Origin: Candidatus Nomurabacteria bacterium | GTDB taxonomy: Bacteria > Patescibacteriota > Saccharimonadia > Saccharimonadales > Saccharimonadaceae | NCBI GenBank assembly: GCA_031287975.1 | Contig: JAITSF010000003.1 | Span: 1-5,004 of the forward strand | Length of the DNA stretch: 5,004 nucleotides | Reading direction: 5' to 3' | Part shown: positions 1-5,004 of the stretch, in pieces | Position numbering within the stretch: the stretch's first letter is position 1 | Layout of the letters: each line of letters begins with the position of its first letter | The notes under the pieces: generated by a model | Databases searched by the model: none | What the model saw: only the letters and a program-made list of their open reading frames with translations | Told to the model about the DNA's origin: nothing | Program-made: the position numbers and the translations under genes

Positions 1-1
1 C

Positions 2-2404
2 GGCACGGGCAAGACCTATGTTTATCTGCGGACGATTCACGAGTTGCGGCGGCGGTATGGTTGGCGGAAGTTTATTATTGTGGTGCCGAGTGTGGCTATT
101 AAGGAAGGCGTGCTGAAGAATTTGGCGATAACGCGGGAGCATTTTGCTGGTCTTTACGATCGGCAGGAGATGGATTATTGCGTTTGGGACGCTAAGAAGC
201 GCGGGCAGGCGCGGACTTTTGCGACCAGTGATACTTTGCAGGTAATGGTGATTACGATTGATTCTTTTGCGAAGGCGGAAAATGTTATGAACCGGCAGAG
301 CGACTATGGCACGCCGCTGCAATTTATTCGGGCGACTAATCCGATTGTGATTTTGGACGAGCCGCAAAATATGGAAACCGACAACCGCAAAAAGGCAATT
401 CAAAATCTAAACCCGCTGTTTACTTTGCGATATTCGGCGACGCATAAGAACTTGTATAACTTGATGTATCGTCTGAATCCGGTGGACGCTTATGACAAGG
501 GTTTAGTGAAGAAGATTGAAGTGGATAGTGTAGTGAGCGAGGAGGCTTATAACACCGCGCATGTCAACCTTGTCAAGTTTTCGTGGCGCAATAAATCCAC
601 GCCGCTGGCGGAAGTGGAAATTGATATCAGCGACCAGCGCGGGTTGCAACGTCGTGTGGTGAAGTTGGAATCGGGGTTTGACTTGGCGCAAATTAGCGGG
701 CGCGAGATTTATGACGGCTATATTTTGGATGAAATCAACACGGCGGAGCAATATATTAGCTTTACTAATGGACAGACTTTTTATCTGGGCCAACGCGACG
801 AAAGCCAGCGCGAGGATATTATTAAATATCAAATTGAACGCACGATTGAGAATCATTTTGAAAAGGAAAAGCGCTTGGCGCCGCTGGGGATTAAGGTGTT
901 AAGTTTGTTTTTTATTGACAGGGTCGCTAATTACCGTGTTTATAATAATGGCGGTTTCAGCAAGGGCAAGTTGGCGCTGTGGTTTGAGGAAGCTTATGAG
1001 AAAGTGCGCCAAAAGCCGAAATTTGCGGGCGTGTTGACAGATTTTAGCGCGGCGCAAGTCCACGGCGGTTATTTTGCGGCGGACAAAAACGGCGCGTGGA
1101 AAGATACGGCGGACAATGAGCGTGGTGCCAATTCTACCGACGCGGACGATGCTTATGAGCTAATTATGAAAGATAAGGAACGGTTGCTGAATACTAAAGA
1201 GCCGCTGAGATTTATCTTTTCGCACTCGGCGCTACGCGAGGGTTGGGATAATCCAAATGTGTTTAATATTTGTACTTTGAACGAAACTACTAGCGAGATG
1301 AAAAAGCGCCAAGAAATCGGGCGCGGCTTGCGGTTGCCGGTCAACACGCGCGGCGAGCGGGTGCGGGACGGTAGTCTGAATATTTTGACGGTTGTGGCTA
1401 ATGAAAGTTACGAAGATTTCAGTCGCAAACTGCAAACCGAGATTGAAACCGAAGCTGGTGTGGAGTTTGGCGGGCGGATTAAACCCAAGACCGACCGGCG
1501 ACGTATTAAATTGACGAAGCGGCTGGAATTGGATGAAAGTTTTCGCGAGCTTTGGGACAAGATAAAATATAAAACACGTTTTAGTGTGGAGTTTAGCGAC
1601 GCGGCGCTGATTGACGAAACTGTTAAGCTGCTGAGCGAAGTTGTGGTTGCTAAACCGCGTGTTACTAGCACCAAAAGAATTATTGACACGATGAGCGGCG
1701 GGCTCAAAGACCGGACGCTGGCTAGCGGTTTTTATGACAACGCGGCGCCGGACGCGGTTTATGTACCGGATTTTTTGAGTGAAATCACAGCGCGTACCAA
1801 CGTTACGCGCCAGTTGGTGTTTGAAGTTCTAGACAAAGCGGGAATGTTCGACAAAATCCCGCTTAATCCGCAGATGGTGATTGATGAAGTCAGCGCTAAA
1901 ATCACACAGGCTATGAATCATTTGATGATTGATAATATCAAATACGAAAAAACTGGCGAGCAGTGGGATATGAAGTTGTTTGAAAACGCCGAGCTAGAGG
2001 CTTATATTTACGACGCGGCGCTAAAATCGGGCGCGGTGGAAGTGGCGGACAGCGCCAAAACGATTTACGACCATGTCGAAGTTGATTCCGGAGTGGAGTA
2101 TAATTATTTACGCGAGCTGGAAGCCAACGAGCAGATTCGTTTTTATATCAAGTTGCCCAGCTGGTTCAAAATTGACACGCCGCTTGGTAATTACAATCCC
2201 GACTGGGCGGTGGTGTTCGAGGACGACGAGCGGGTTTATTTCGTCGCTGAAACTAAAGGCGTGGACGACATTTACGACCCGCACCTCAGCGACAGCGAAC
2301 GTGATCGGATGCTAGCCGGACGACAACATTTCGCCGAACTGGGAGTGGCATATATTGCGCCGACAAATTCGTTTGGTGATACATTTGGAAAGTTATTAGT
2401 GTGA
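2..2404 (+). CDS. res: Type III restriction endonuclease, Res (helicase-nuclease) subunit, 5' partial
   Basis: This is the ATP-dependent translocase and nuclease subunit of a type III restriction-modification system. It works with a Mod methyltransferase and cuts DNA near unmodified sites. The reading frame is open from the window edge, so the N-terminus is missing; 800 residues are visible, numbered here from position 2. Superfamily 2 helicase motifs appear in order: Walker A GTGKT at residues 1-5, motif II DEPQ at 119-122, motif III SATH at 145-148, a SALREGWDNP block at 409-418, and motif VI QEIGRGLR at 437-444. A C-terminal PD-ExK nuclease is visible as PD at 733-734 and E750-T-K752. All key residues are intact and there is no frameshift, so the visible part looks functional. 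It ends in TGA. An internal TTG at 44 also opens this frame but would cut off Walker A, so it is not the true start. The mod gene is expected upstream, outside the window. A Res-like DEAD/DEAH protein from a related defence system is less likely. Confidence 0.93.
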   Translation, partial: GTGKTYVYLRTIHELRRRYGWRKFIIVVPSVAIKEGVLKNLAITREHFAGLYDRQEMDYCVWDAKKRGQARTFATSDTLQVMVITIDSFAKAENVMNRQSDYGTPLQFIRATNPIVILDEPQNMETDNRKKAIQNLNPLFTLRYSATHKNLYNLMYRLNPVDAYDKGLVKKIEVDSVVSEEAYNTAHVNLVKFSWRNKSTPLAEVEIDISDQRGLQRRVVKLESGFDLAQISGREIYDGYILDEINTAEQYISFTNGQTFYLGQRDESQREDIIKYQIERTIENHFEKEKRLAPLGIKVLSLFFIDRVANYRVYNNGGFSKGKLALWFEEAYEKVRQKPKFAGVLTDFSAAQVHGGYFAADKNGAWKDTADNERGANSTDADDAYELIMKDKERLLNTKEPLRFIFSHSALREGWDNPNVFNICTLNETTSEMKKRQEIGRGLRLPVNTRGERVRDGSLNILTVVANESYEDFSRKLQTEIETEAGVEFGGRIKPKTDRRRIKLTKRLELDESFRELWDKIKYKTRFSVEFSDAALIDETVKLLSEVVVAKPRVTSTKRIIDTMSGGLKDRTLASGFYDNAAPDAVYVPDFLSEITARTNVTRQLVFEVLDKAGMFDKIPLNPQMVIDEVSAKITQAMNHLMIDNIKYEKTGEQWDMKLFENAELEAYIYDAALKSGAVEVADSAKTIYDHVEVDSGVEYNYLRELEANEQIRFYIKLPSWFKIDTPLGNYNPDWAVVFEDDERVYFVAETKGVDDIYDPHLSDSERDRMLAGRQHFAELGVAYIAPTNSFGDTFGKLLV

Positions 2405-2584
2405 AAAATCAGAACACCGATGAATATCTAATTTTGAACAATAAAAATCTGCAAAAATTACATCTGCAGAGTTCAACAAATAGGCCGGCTGATAGGAATT
2501 ATTTTAATCATTATAAAAAGTGAATAAATTAGTTATGCATTTTTCCATAGCTTTTTAAAAATTGTAAATAGTGCTTGCAAAGTG
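2405..2584. other. AT-rich intergenic spacer without a convincing gene
   Basis: This is the gene-free part of the spacer between res and the ftsZ promoter. I see no tRNA, CRISPR or insertion-sequence signature. A compound hairpin can form: TTGAAC (2434-2439) pairs with GTTCAA (2471-2476), and inside it TCTGCA (2448-2453) pairs with TGCAGA (2465-2470), with an 8-nt bulge on the left arm. No T-run follows, so I do not call it an intrinsic terminator, and no other terminator for res is evident. The 10-bp run TTTTTAAAAA at 2552-2561 marks the AT-rich stretch just upstream of the promoter. Confidence 0.5.
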
Positions 2585-2613
2585 TGGACAAACGCTATTT
2601 GAGGGTGTATAAT
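2585..2613 (+). promoter_or_regulatory. Sigma-70-type promoter for ftsZ-nrdR
   Basis: TGGACA at 2585-2590 matches five of six bases of the -35 consensus. Exactly 17 bp later comes a perfect TATAAT at 2608-2613. Transcription would start near 2620, giving a leader of roughly 43 nt before the ftsZ ATG at 2663. This is the only strong promoter seen ahead of ftsZ, and nrdR has no room for its own, so it probably drives both genes. I see no NrdR-box-like tandem motif here. The assignment rests on sequence match alone. Confidence 0.75.
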
Positions 2614-2651
2614 TAATTTGAACAATGAGGTAAGTTAATAATCAACGAAAG

Positions 2652-2657
2652 TGGGGT
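2652..2657 (+). promoter_or_regulatory. Shine-Dalgarno-like TGGGGT that favours the ATG start of ftsZ
   Basis: The G-run at 2653-2656 sits 6 nt before ATG 2663, a normal distance for a ribosome binding site, though the match to AGGAGG is imperfect. The alternative in-frame GTG at 2651 overlaps this G-run. Its only purine-rich candidate, GAGG at 2627-2630, is 20 nt away, too far to be typical. This decides for ATG 2663, with moderate confidence. Confidence 0.45.
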
Positions 2658-2662
2658 ATAAG

Positions 2663-3949
2663 ATGCCAGAAATTACACCAACAGAAATTAAGGCTACGCC
2701 GACCATCAAGGTTGTCGGTGTCGGTGGCGCCGGTGGCGCGGTTATCAATCGGATGAAAGATGTCGGTTTGAAAAACGTTCAATTTGTCGCAATCAACACT
2801 GATGCGCAGGCGCTACACAATTCTAAGGCTGACGTGAAAGTGCATATTGGTAAAGACACCACCAGGGGCTTGGGCGCTGGGGCGGAGCCATCGGTTGGCG
2901 AAGCGGCCGCTGCTGAGTCAATAGACGATATCCGCAAAGCCATGGAAGGCGCCGATATGGTTTTTATTACGCTGGGTGCTGGCGGCGGCACTGGTTCCGG
3001 CGCCGGGTACATGATTTCTGAACTGGCCCGCGAAATGGGAATTTTGGTAGTAGGAGTGGCTACCCGACCATTTACTTTTGAGGGTATGAAACGCAAAGCC
3101 AACGCTGACTGGGCCATCGACAAGCTAAAAGGTAATGTTGACGCGCTGATTACTATTCCGAATGACCGCTTGTTGCAGACTATCGACCGGCGCACGCCGT
3201 TGCTGGAAACCTTCAAAATCGCCGACGATGTCTTGCGACAGGGGGTTCAGGGAATTTCCGAGCTTATCACGGAGGAGGGTCTAATCAATCTCGACTTTGC
3301 CGATGTTAGTAAGATTATGCGAAATGCCGGCTCGGCGCTGATGGGAATCGGCCGTGCCAGTGGCGAAAATCGTGCGGAACTGGCTGCCAAACAAGCTATC
3401 GAAAGCCCGTTAATTGAAGTTTCGATAGATGGCGCGCGCGGTGTGCTGTTTAATGTTATCGGCGGCGACAATATGAGTATGGACGAAATCAACGAGGTCG
3501 CCGAAACTATCCGCGCCACTGTCGCGCCAGATGCCAACATTATCTTTGGCGCCAATATCCGCCCCGAACTGGACGACGAGATTATTGTCACAGTAGTCGC
3601 TACCGGTTTTGATTCTTCGTATGGCGGAGAAACCCCGGAGATTAAAGACGATAACAGCAAATCAGATGACAAAACTAAAAAAGATGAAGACGACAGCCCG
3701 ATAGTCGCGCCCATCAGGGAAGACATCGACGTCGACAACGACGTCGTTATCACTCCGCACGAAACCACTGAAAATTTTGTGTCAAACGAGGGGAATAGCG
3801 ATTATCTCACCAAAGAATCACCCAAAGAGGCCGAGCCGACTTTGTTCGGTAGCGAAAATAATCCGCCTGTGGATGAGGCCACAATCGACGAGCCAGCTTT
3901 CAAACGAGTTTCAAGTTGGTTTAAGCGACAGCGCAAAGAGGATAATTAA
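2663..3949 (+). CDS. ftsZ: Cell division protein FtsZ
   Basis: FtsZ is a tubulin-like GTPase that polymerises at midcell into the Z-ring and recruits the division machinery. The 428-residue protein (from ATG 2663) has the usual parts: a glycine-rich GVGGAGG loop near residues 19-25, the tubulin signature GGGTGSG at 107-113, and the T7 synergy-loop motif NLDFAD at 209-214. The T7 aspartates complete the GTPase site of the neighbouring subunit. The globular core ends near residue 320. A linker of about 85 residues follows, rich in Asp, Glu, Ser and Lys and probably disordered. The C-terminal peptide (about 408-428) contains DEPAFKR and a basic tail, matching the conserved peptide that binds membrane anchors such as FtsA or SepF; which partner applies here is unknown. 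A GTG at 2651 would add four residues. The gene stands alone without ftsA or ftsQ beside it and is followed 2 bp later by nrdR. Confidence 0.97.
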   Translation: MPEITPTEIKATPTIKVVGVGGAGGAVINRMKDVGLKNVQFVAINTDAQALHNSKADVKVHIGKDTTRGLGAGAEPSVGEAAAAESIDDIRKAMEGADMVFITLGAGGGTGSGAGYMISELAREMGILVVGVATRPFTFEGMKRKANADWAIDKLKGNVDALITIPNDRLLQTIDRRTPLLETFKIADDVLRQGVQGISELITEEGLINLDFADVSKIMRNAGSALMGIGRASGENRAELAAKQAIESPLIEVSIDGARGVLFNVIGGDNMSMDEINEVAETIRATVAPDANIIFGANIRPELDDEIIVTVVATGFDSSYGGETPEIKDDNSKSDDKTKKDEDDSPIVAPIREDIDVDNDVVITPHETTENFVSNEGNSDYLTKESPKEAEPTLFGSENNPPVDEATIDEPAFKRVSSWFKRQRKEDN

Positions 3950-3951
3950 GT

Positions 3952-4404
3952 ATGCACTGTTCAAAATGCGGTAACGACGAGAGCAAAGTGTTGGAATCGC
4001 GCGACACCGGCAGCTCAATCCGGCGCCGTCGGGAATGTTCAAAATGCGGTAATCGCTACACGACTTACGAACGGGTAGAGCGGCCGAACCTGGCAGTGCT
4101 GAAAACCAGCGGCTCGCGCGAACTATTTGATCGCGAAAAGCTCAAGCGCGCCATTTTCAACTCTGTCGGCAAATTCATCAATGGCGAAATCGAAACCGAA
4201 GAGATTGTCCAACAAATTGAAGATTCACTTTATCACTTGGGTGAAAGCGAAGTGGCCAGTCGGCAGATTGGCGATTTGGTGCTACAAGAGTTGGCCAAGC
4301 GTAATGAAGTAGCCTATGTGCGTTTTGCCAGCGTATTTCGCAAATTTAAAAACGCCGATGAGTTTGTCGAAACCCTCCAAGAATTGCGCGACAAAAGGCA
4401 GTAG
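3952..4404 (+). CDS. nrdR: Transcriptional repressor NrdR
   Basis: NrdR represses ribonucleotide reductase genes when its ATP-cone senses nucleotide (ATP/dATP) levels. The 150-residue length is normal for the family. The N-terminal zinc ribbon has cysteine pairs C3/C6 and C29/C32, with the hallmark arginine run IRRRRE just before the second pair and YTTYERVE after it. The ATP-cone spans roughly residues 47-137 and opens with LAVLKTSGSRELFDREKLKRA. The ATG lies 2 bp after the ftsZ stop, and a purine-rich AGAGG at 3937-3941, inside the end of ftsZ, can serve as its ribosome binding site. This suggests co-transcription and probably translational coupling with ftsZ. No ribonucleotide reductase gene and no recognisable NrdR box lies in the window, so its targets are elsewhere. 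The two zinc knuckles are encoded by an exact 17-bp direct repeat (3958-3974 and 4036-4052). Confidence 0.96.
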   Translation: MHCSKCGNDESKVLESRDTGSSIRRRRECSKCGNRYTTYERVERPNLAVLKTSGSRELFDREKLKRAIFNSVGKFINGEIETEEIVQQIEDSLYHLGESEVASRQIGDLVLQELAKRNEVAYVRFASVFRKFKNADEFVETLQELRDKRQ

Positions 4405-4437
4405 CGCGTATTGACGGTGGTTTAAGAAAACTAAAAG

Positions 4438-4446
4438 TGATATAAT
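4438..4446 (+). promoter_or_regulatory. Candidate extended -10 promoter (TGATATAAT)
   Basis: TGA directly followed by a perfect TATAAT forms an extended -10 element, which can work without a good -35. The best -35-like hexamer, TTGACG at 4411-4416, is 24 bp away, too far for normal spacing. Transcription would begin near 4453. That start would leave only about 10 nt before the Stem I AGAG motif, removing the 5' strand expected for a full T-box Stem I. So this is either the real promoter of a leader with a shortened Stem I, or a chance match within the leader, with transcription coming from upstream. Confidence 0.45.
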
Positions 4447-4585
4447 TTACATGAAAGGCACTAGAGCGGTTATCAGCCGCGAGCCGGTGGAAGAAAGGTA
4501 TGTTGTGTTTTTTACAACACCGAGTAGAACTACCCGTGAATCTGCGTTAAAGATAAATCAAGTGTCGCGGCGAGTTGTCGCGGAA

Positions 4586-4616
4586 GTTGGATGGTAACGC
4601 CCGCCCGGGTTCCAAC
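4586..4616 (+). promoter_or_regulatory. T-box antiterminator with tRNA acceptor-end bulge
   Basis: Helix A1 is six perfect pairs: GTTGGA (4586-4591) with TCCAAC (4611-4616). The 7-nt bulge TGGTAAC (4592-4598) follows, then helix A2, GCCC (4599-4602) with GGGT (4607-4610), closing a four-base loop. This is the canonical antiterminator layout. UGGU would pair with an ACCA tRNA 3' end, implying a tRNA with discriminator base A. The bulge differs from the consensus UGGNACC at its sixth base (A for C). Forming this helix blocks the terminator because positions 4600-4606 are shared. Confidence 0.85.
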
Positions 4617-4634
4617 GTCGGGGCGGGTTGTTTT
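4599..4634 (+). terminator. Intrinsic terminator of the T-box leader
   Basis: CCCGCCC (4600-4606) pairs perfectly with GGGCGGG (4621-4627) across a 14-nt loop, with a possible G-U pair (4599/4628) at the base, followed by the T-rich tract TTGTTTT (4628-4634). The 5' arm is the same stretch used by antiterminator helix A2, so the two structures exclude each other. It lies 21 nt before the DUF1653 start codon, where it would act as a conditional attenuator of the downstream operon. Confidence 0.88.
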
Positions 4635-4655
4635 AATTTAAAAAAGGAGGCGAGA

Positions 4656-4925
4656 ATGCGACGCAAAACTGAACAAGACCTGAAAAACATGCTGGACGAA
4701 GCGGCGAAATTAGTAACTATCGGCGGGCGCTATCGGCACTTGAAAAGCGGTGGCGAATACACGCTGGTTGATTTGGCGTTGTTCGAAGCCACCGAAGAAG
4801 TCAGCGTAATATATCGCGCTGACTATGGCGACGGGTTGTTGTGGGTGCGAAGCCTGGCGGTTTTCCTAGGCGAAGTCGAGATTGACGGCGTCCACCGGCC
4901 GAGATTTGAGGAGATAAAATCATGA
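4656..4925 (+). CDS. DUF1653 domain-containing protein
   Basis: This is a small cytoplasmic protein of 89 residues whose biochemical role is not known. The DUF1653 fold is recognisable from about residue 23 to the end: GGRYRHLKSGGEY (23-35), VSVIYRADYGDG (49-60), LWVRSLAVFL (62-71) and a closing VHRPRF (79-84), matching the family pattern YRHYKGG / VVYRALYGD / LWVRPLEMF / VPRF. The N-terminal 22 residues are charged and probably helical. ATG 4656 is chosen because a near-perfect AGGAGG (4645-4650) lies 5 nt upstream. An upstream in-frame start at 4575 would put coding sequence through the T-box antiterminator and terminator and is rejected. There is no signal peptide or membrane segment. The T-box ahead of it implies induction when a particular tRNA is uncharged. 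The stop overlaps the next start (ATGA), so the two genes are coupled. Confidence 0.88.
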   Translation: MRRKTEQDLKNMLDEAAKLVTIGGRYRHLKSGGEYTLVDLALFEATEEVSVIYRADYGDGLLWVRSLAVFLGEVEIDGVHRPRFEEIKS

Positions 4926-5004
4926 AAATTAAAATTGTCAGTCGCCGAATTATTGACGTAATAAAAAAATTGGATTTGCCGACCGGCGAGTATGCTGTGT
5001 TTGG
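4922..5004 (+). CDS. Start of an unidentified protein, possibly nucleotidyltransferase-like (3' partial)
   Basis: Only 27 complete codons are visible. The start ATG overlaps the stop of the DUF1653 gene in an ATGA arrangement, and GAGGAG at 4908-4913 lies 8 nt upstream, so the start is well supported. The visible peptide begins MKIKIVSRRIIDVIKKLDLP and continues into GEYAVFG at the window edge. A short helix followed by a strand ending in a hydrophobic-F-G motif recalls the start of minimal nucleotidyltransferase domains (YAVFGS-type), but the catalytic aspartates would lie beyond the window. The functional label is therefore a guess. It is the second gene of the T-box-controlled operon. Confidence 0.6.
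   Translation, partial: MKIKIVSRRIIDVIKKLDLPTGEYAVF

Larger units (their letters stand above)
4416..4639 (+). promoter_or_regulatory. T-box riboswitch leader (tRNA-sensing)
   Basis: A T-box binds a cognate tRNA; when the tRNA is uncharged, its 3' end stabilises an antiterminator and lets transcription continue. Several parts are visible. A Stem I distal arm has AGAG (4463-4466), then CGG (4467-4469) pairing with CCG (4484-4486), with CAC (4459-4461)/GTG (4487-4489) below and a loop ending in CGCGAG. A GAGTAG segment (4522-4527) and a Stem II-like hairpin follow, with ATCT (4540-4543)/AGAT (4551-4554) closing a GCGTTAA loop. Stem III has seven pairs (4565-4571 with 4577-4583). The antiterminator and terminator are listed separately. 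For the base of Stem I, GGTG (4416-4419) can pair with CACC (4518-4521), and AGAAAAC (4425-4431) with GTTTTTT (4507-4513), giving a normal stem of about 106 nt. The left boundary depends on this fold and would be about 4453 if the extended -10 is the promoter. The 3' half is much firmer than the 5' half. Confidence 0.82.

Noticed and set aside
503..856. Minus-strand and alternative-frame open frames inside res
   Set aside because: They overlap a clearly conserved helicase-nuclease frame and show no domain of their own.
3726..3748. Adjacent palindromes TCGACGTCGA and AACGACGTCGTT in the ftsZ linker region
   Set aside because: They fall in codons for an Asp/Val-rich linker stretch (DIDVDNDVV), where repeated GAC/GTC codons create palindromes automatically; no regulatory role is needed.
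2779..3768. Long minus-strand open frames opposite ftsZ
   Set aside because: They are low-complexity Ser/Ile/Ala-rich shadows of the ftsZ codon pattern with no recognisable domain.
4411..4446. TTGACG at 4411-4416 as the -35 of the TATAAT at 4441
   Set aside because: The spacer would be 24 bp, well outside the 16-18 bp range.
4563..4583. Direct repeat TGTCGCGG x2 as a possible operator or repeat element
   Set aside because: It is explained by T-box Stem III, because the self-complementary CGCG core makes the two arms look like a direct repeat.
4575..4655. N-terminal extension of the DUF1653 gene from an upstream in-frame start
   Set aside because: It would be translated through the T-box antiterminator and terminator stems, whereas ATG 4656 has an AGGAGG at ideal spacing and gives a normal family length.

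Overview
The window is a compact, mostly plus-strand bacterial segment with five protein genes. They are the 3' part of a type III restriction endonuclease gene (res), ftsZ, nrdR, a small DUF1653-family gene and the first codons of another gene. The mixed, moderate base composition, the tight ftsZ-nrdR pairing and the short linked genes recall Candidate Phyla Radiation (Patescibacteria) genomes, perhaps Saccharibacteria. That placement is inference from protein style and gene order, not from a marker phylogeny. TGA is used as a stop at the end of res and of the DUF1653 gene, so the lineages that read UGA as glycine (Gracilibacteria, Absconditabacteria) are unlikely.

Layout: (1) 2-2404, a 5'-truncated Res subunit running from its Walker A motif to the C-terminal PD-ExK nuclease. 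(2) 2405-2662, an AT-rich spacer holding a weak compound hairpin and a good sigma-70-type promoter. (3) 2663-3949, ftsZ, followed 2 bp later by nrdR (3952-4404). These two look like one transcript joining cell division to control of ribonucleotide reductase. (4) About 4416-4639, a leader that reads as a T-box riboswitch. It has a Stem I distal arm, a Stem II-like hairpin, Stem III, an antiterminator with a UGGU tRNA-acceptor bulge, and an overlapping GC-rich terminator with a U-tract. (5) 4656-4925, the DUF1653 gene, with a strong Shine-Dalgarno right after the terminator. (6) 4922-end, a gene start overlapping the previous stop by ATGA.

The most notable feature is the T-box. Its first target is a DUF1653 protein and an unidentified, possibly nucleotidyltransferase-like gene, rather than an aminoacyl-tRNA synthetase directly. 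Under amino acid starvation, uncharged tRNA should stabilise the antiterminator and switch on the downstream operon, whose main cargo probably lies beyond the window. The specifier codon cannot be assigned securely: the best long Stem I fold suggests ACA (Thr). That fold also conflicts with an attractive extended -10 promoter lying inside its 5' strand.
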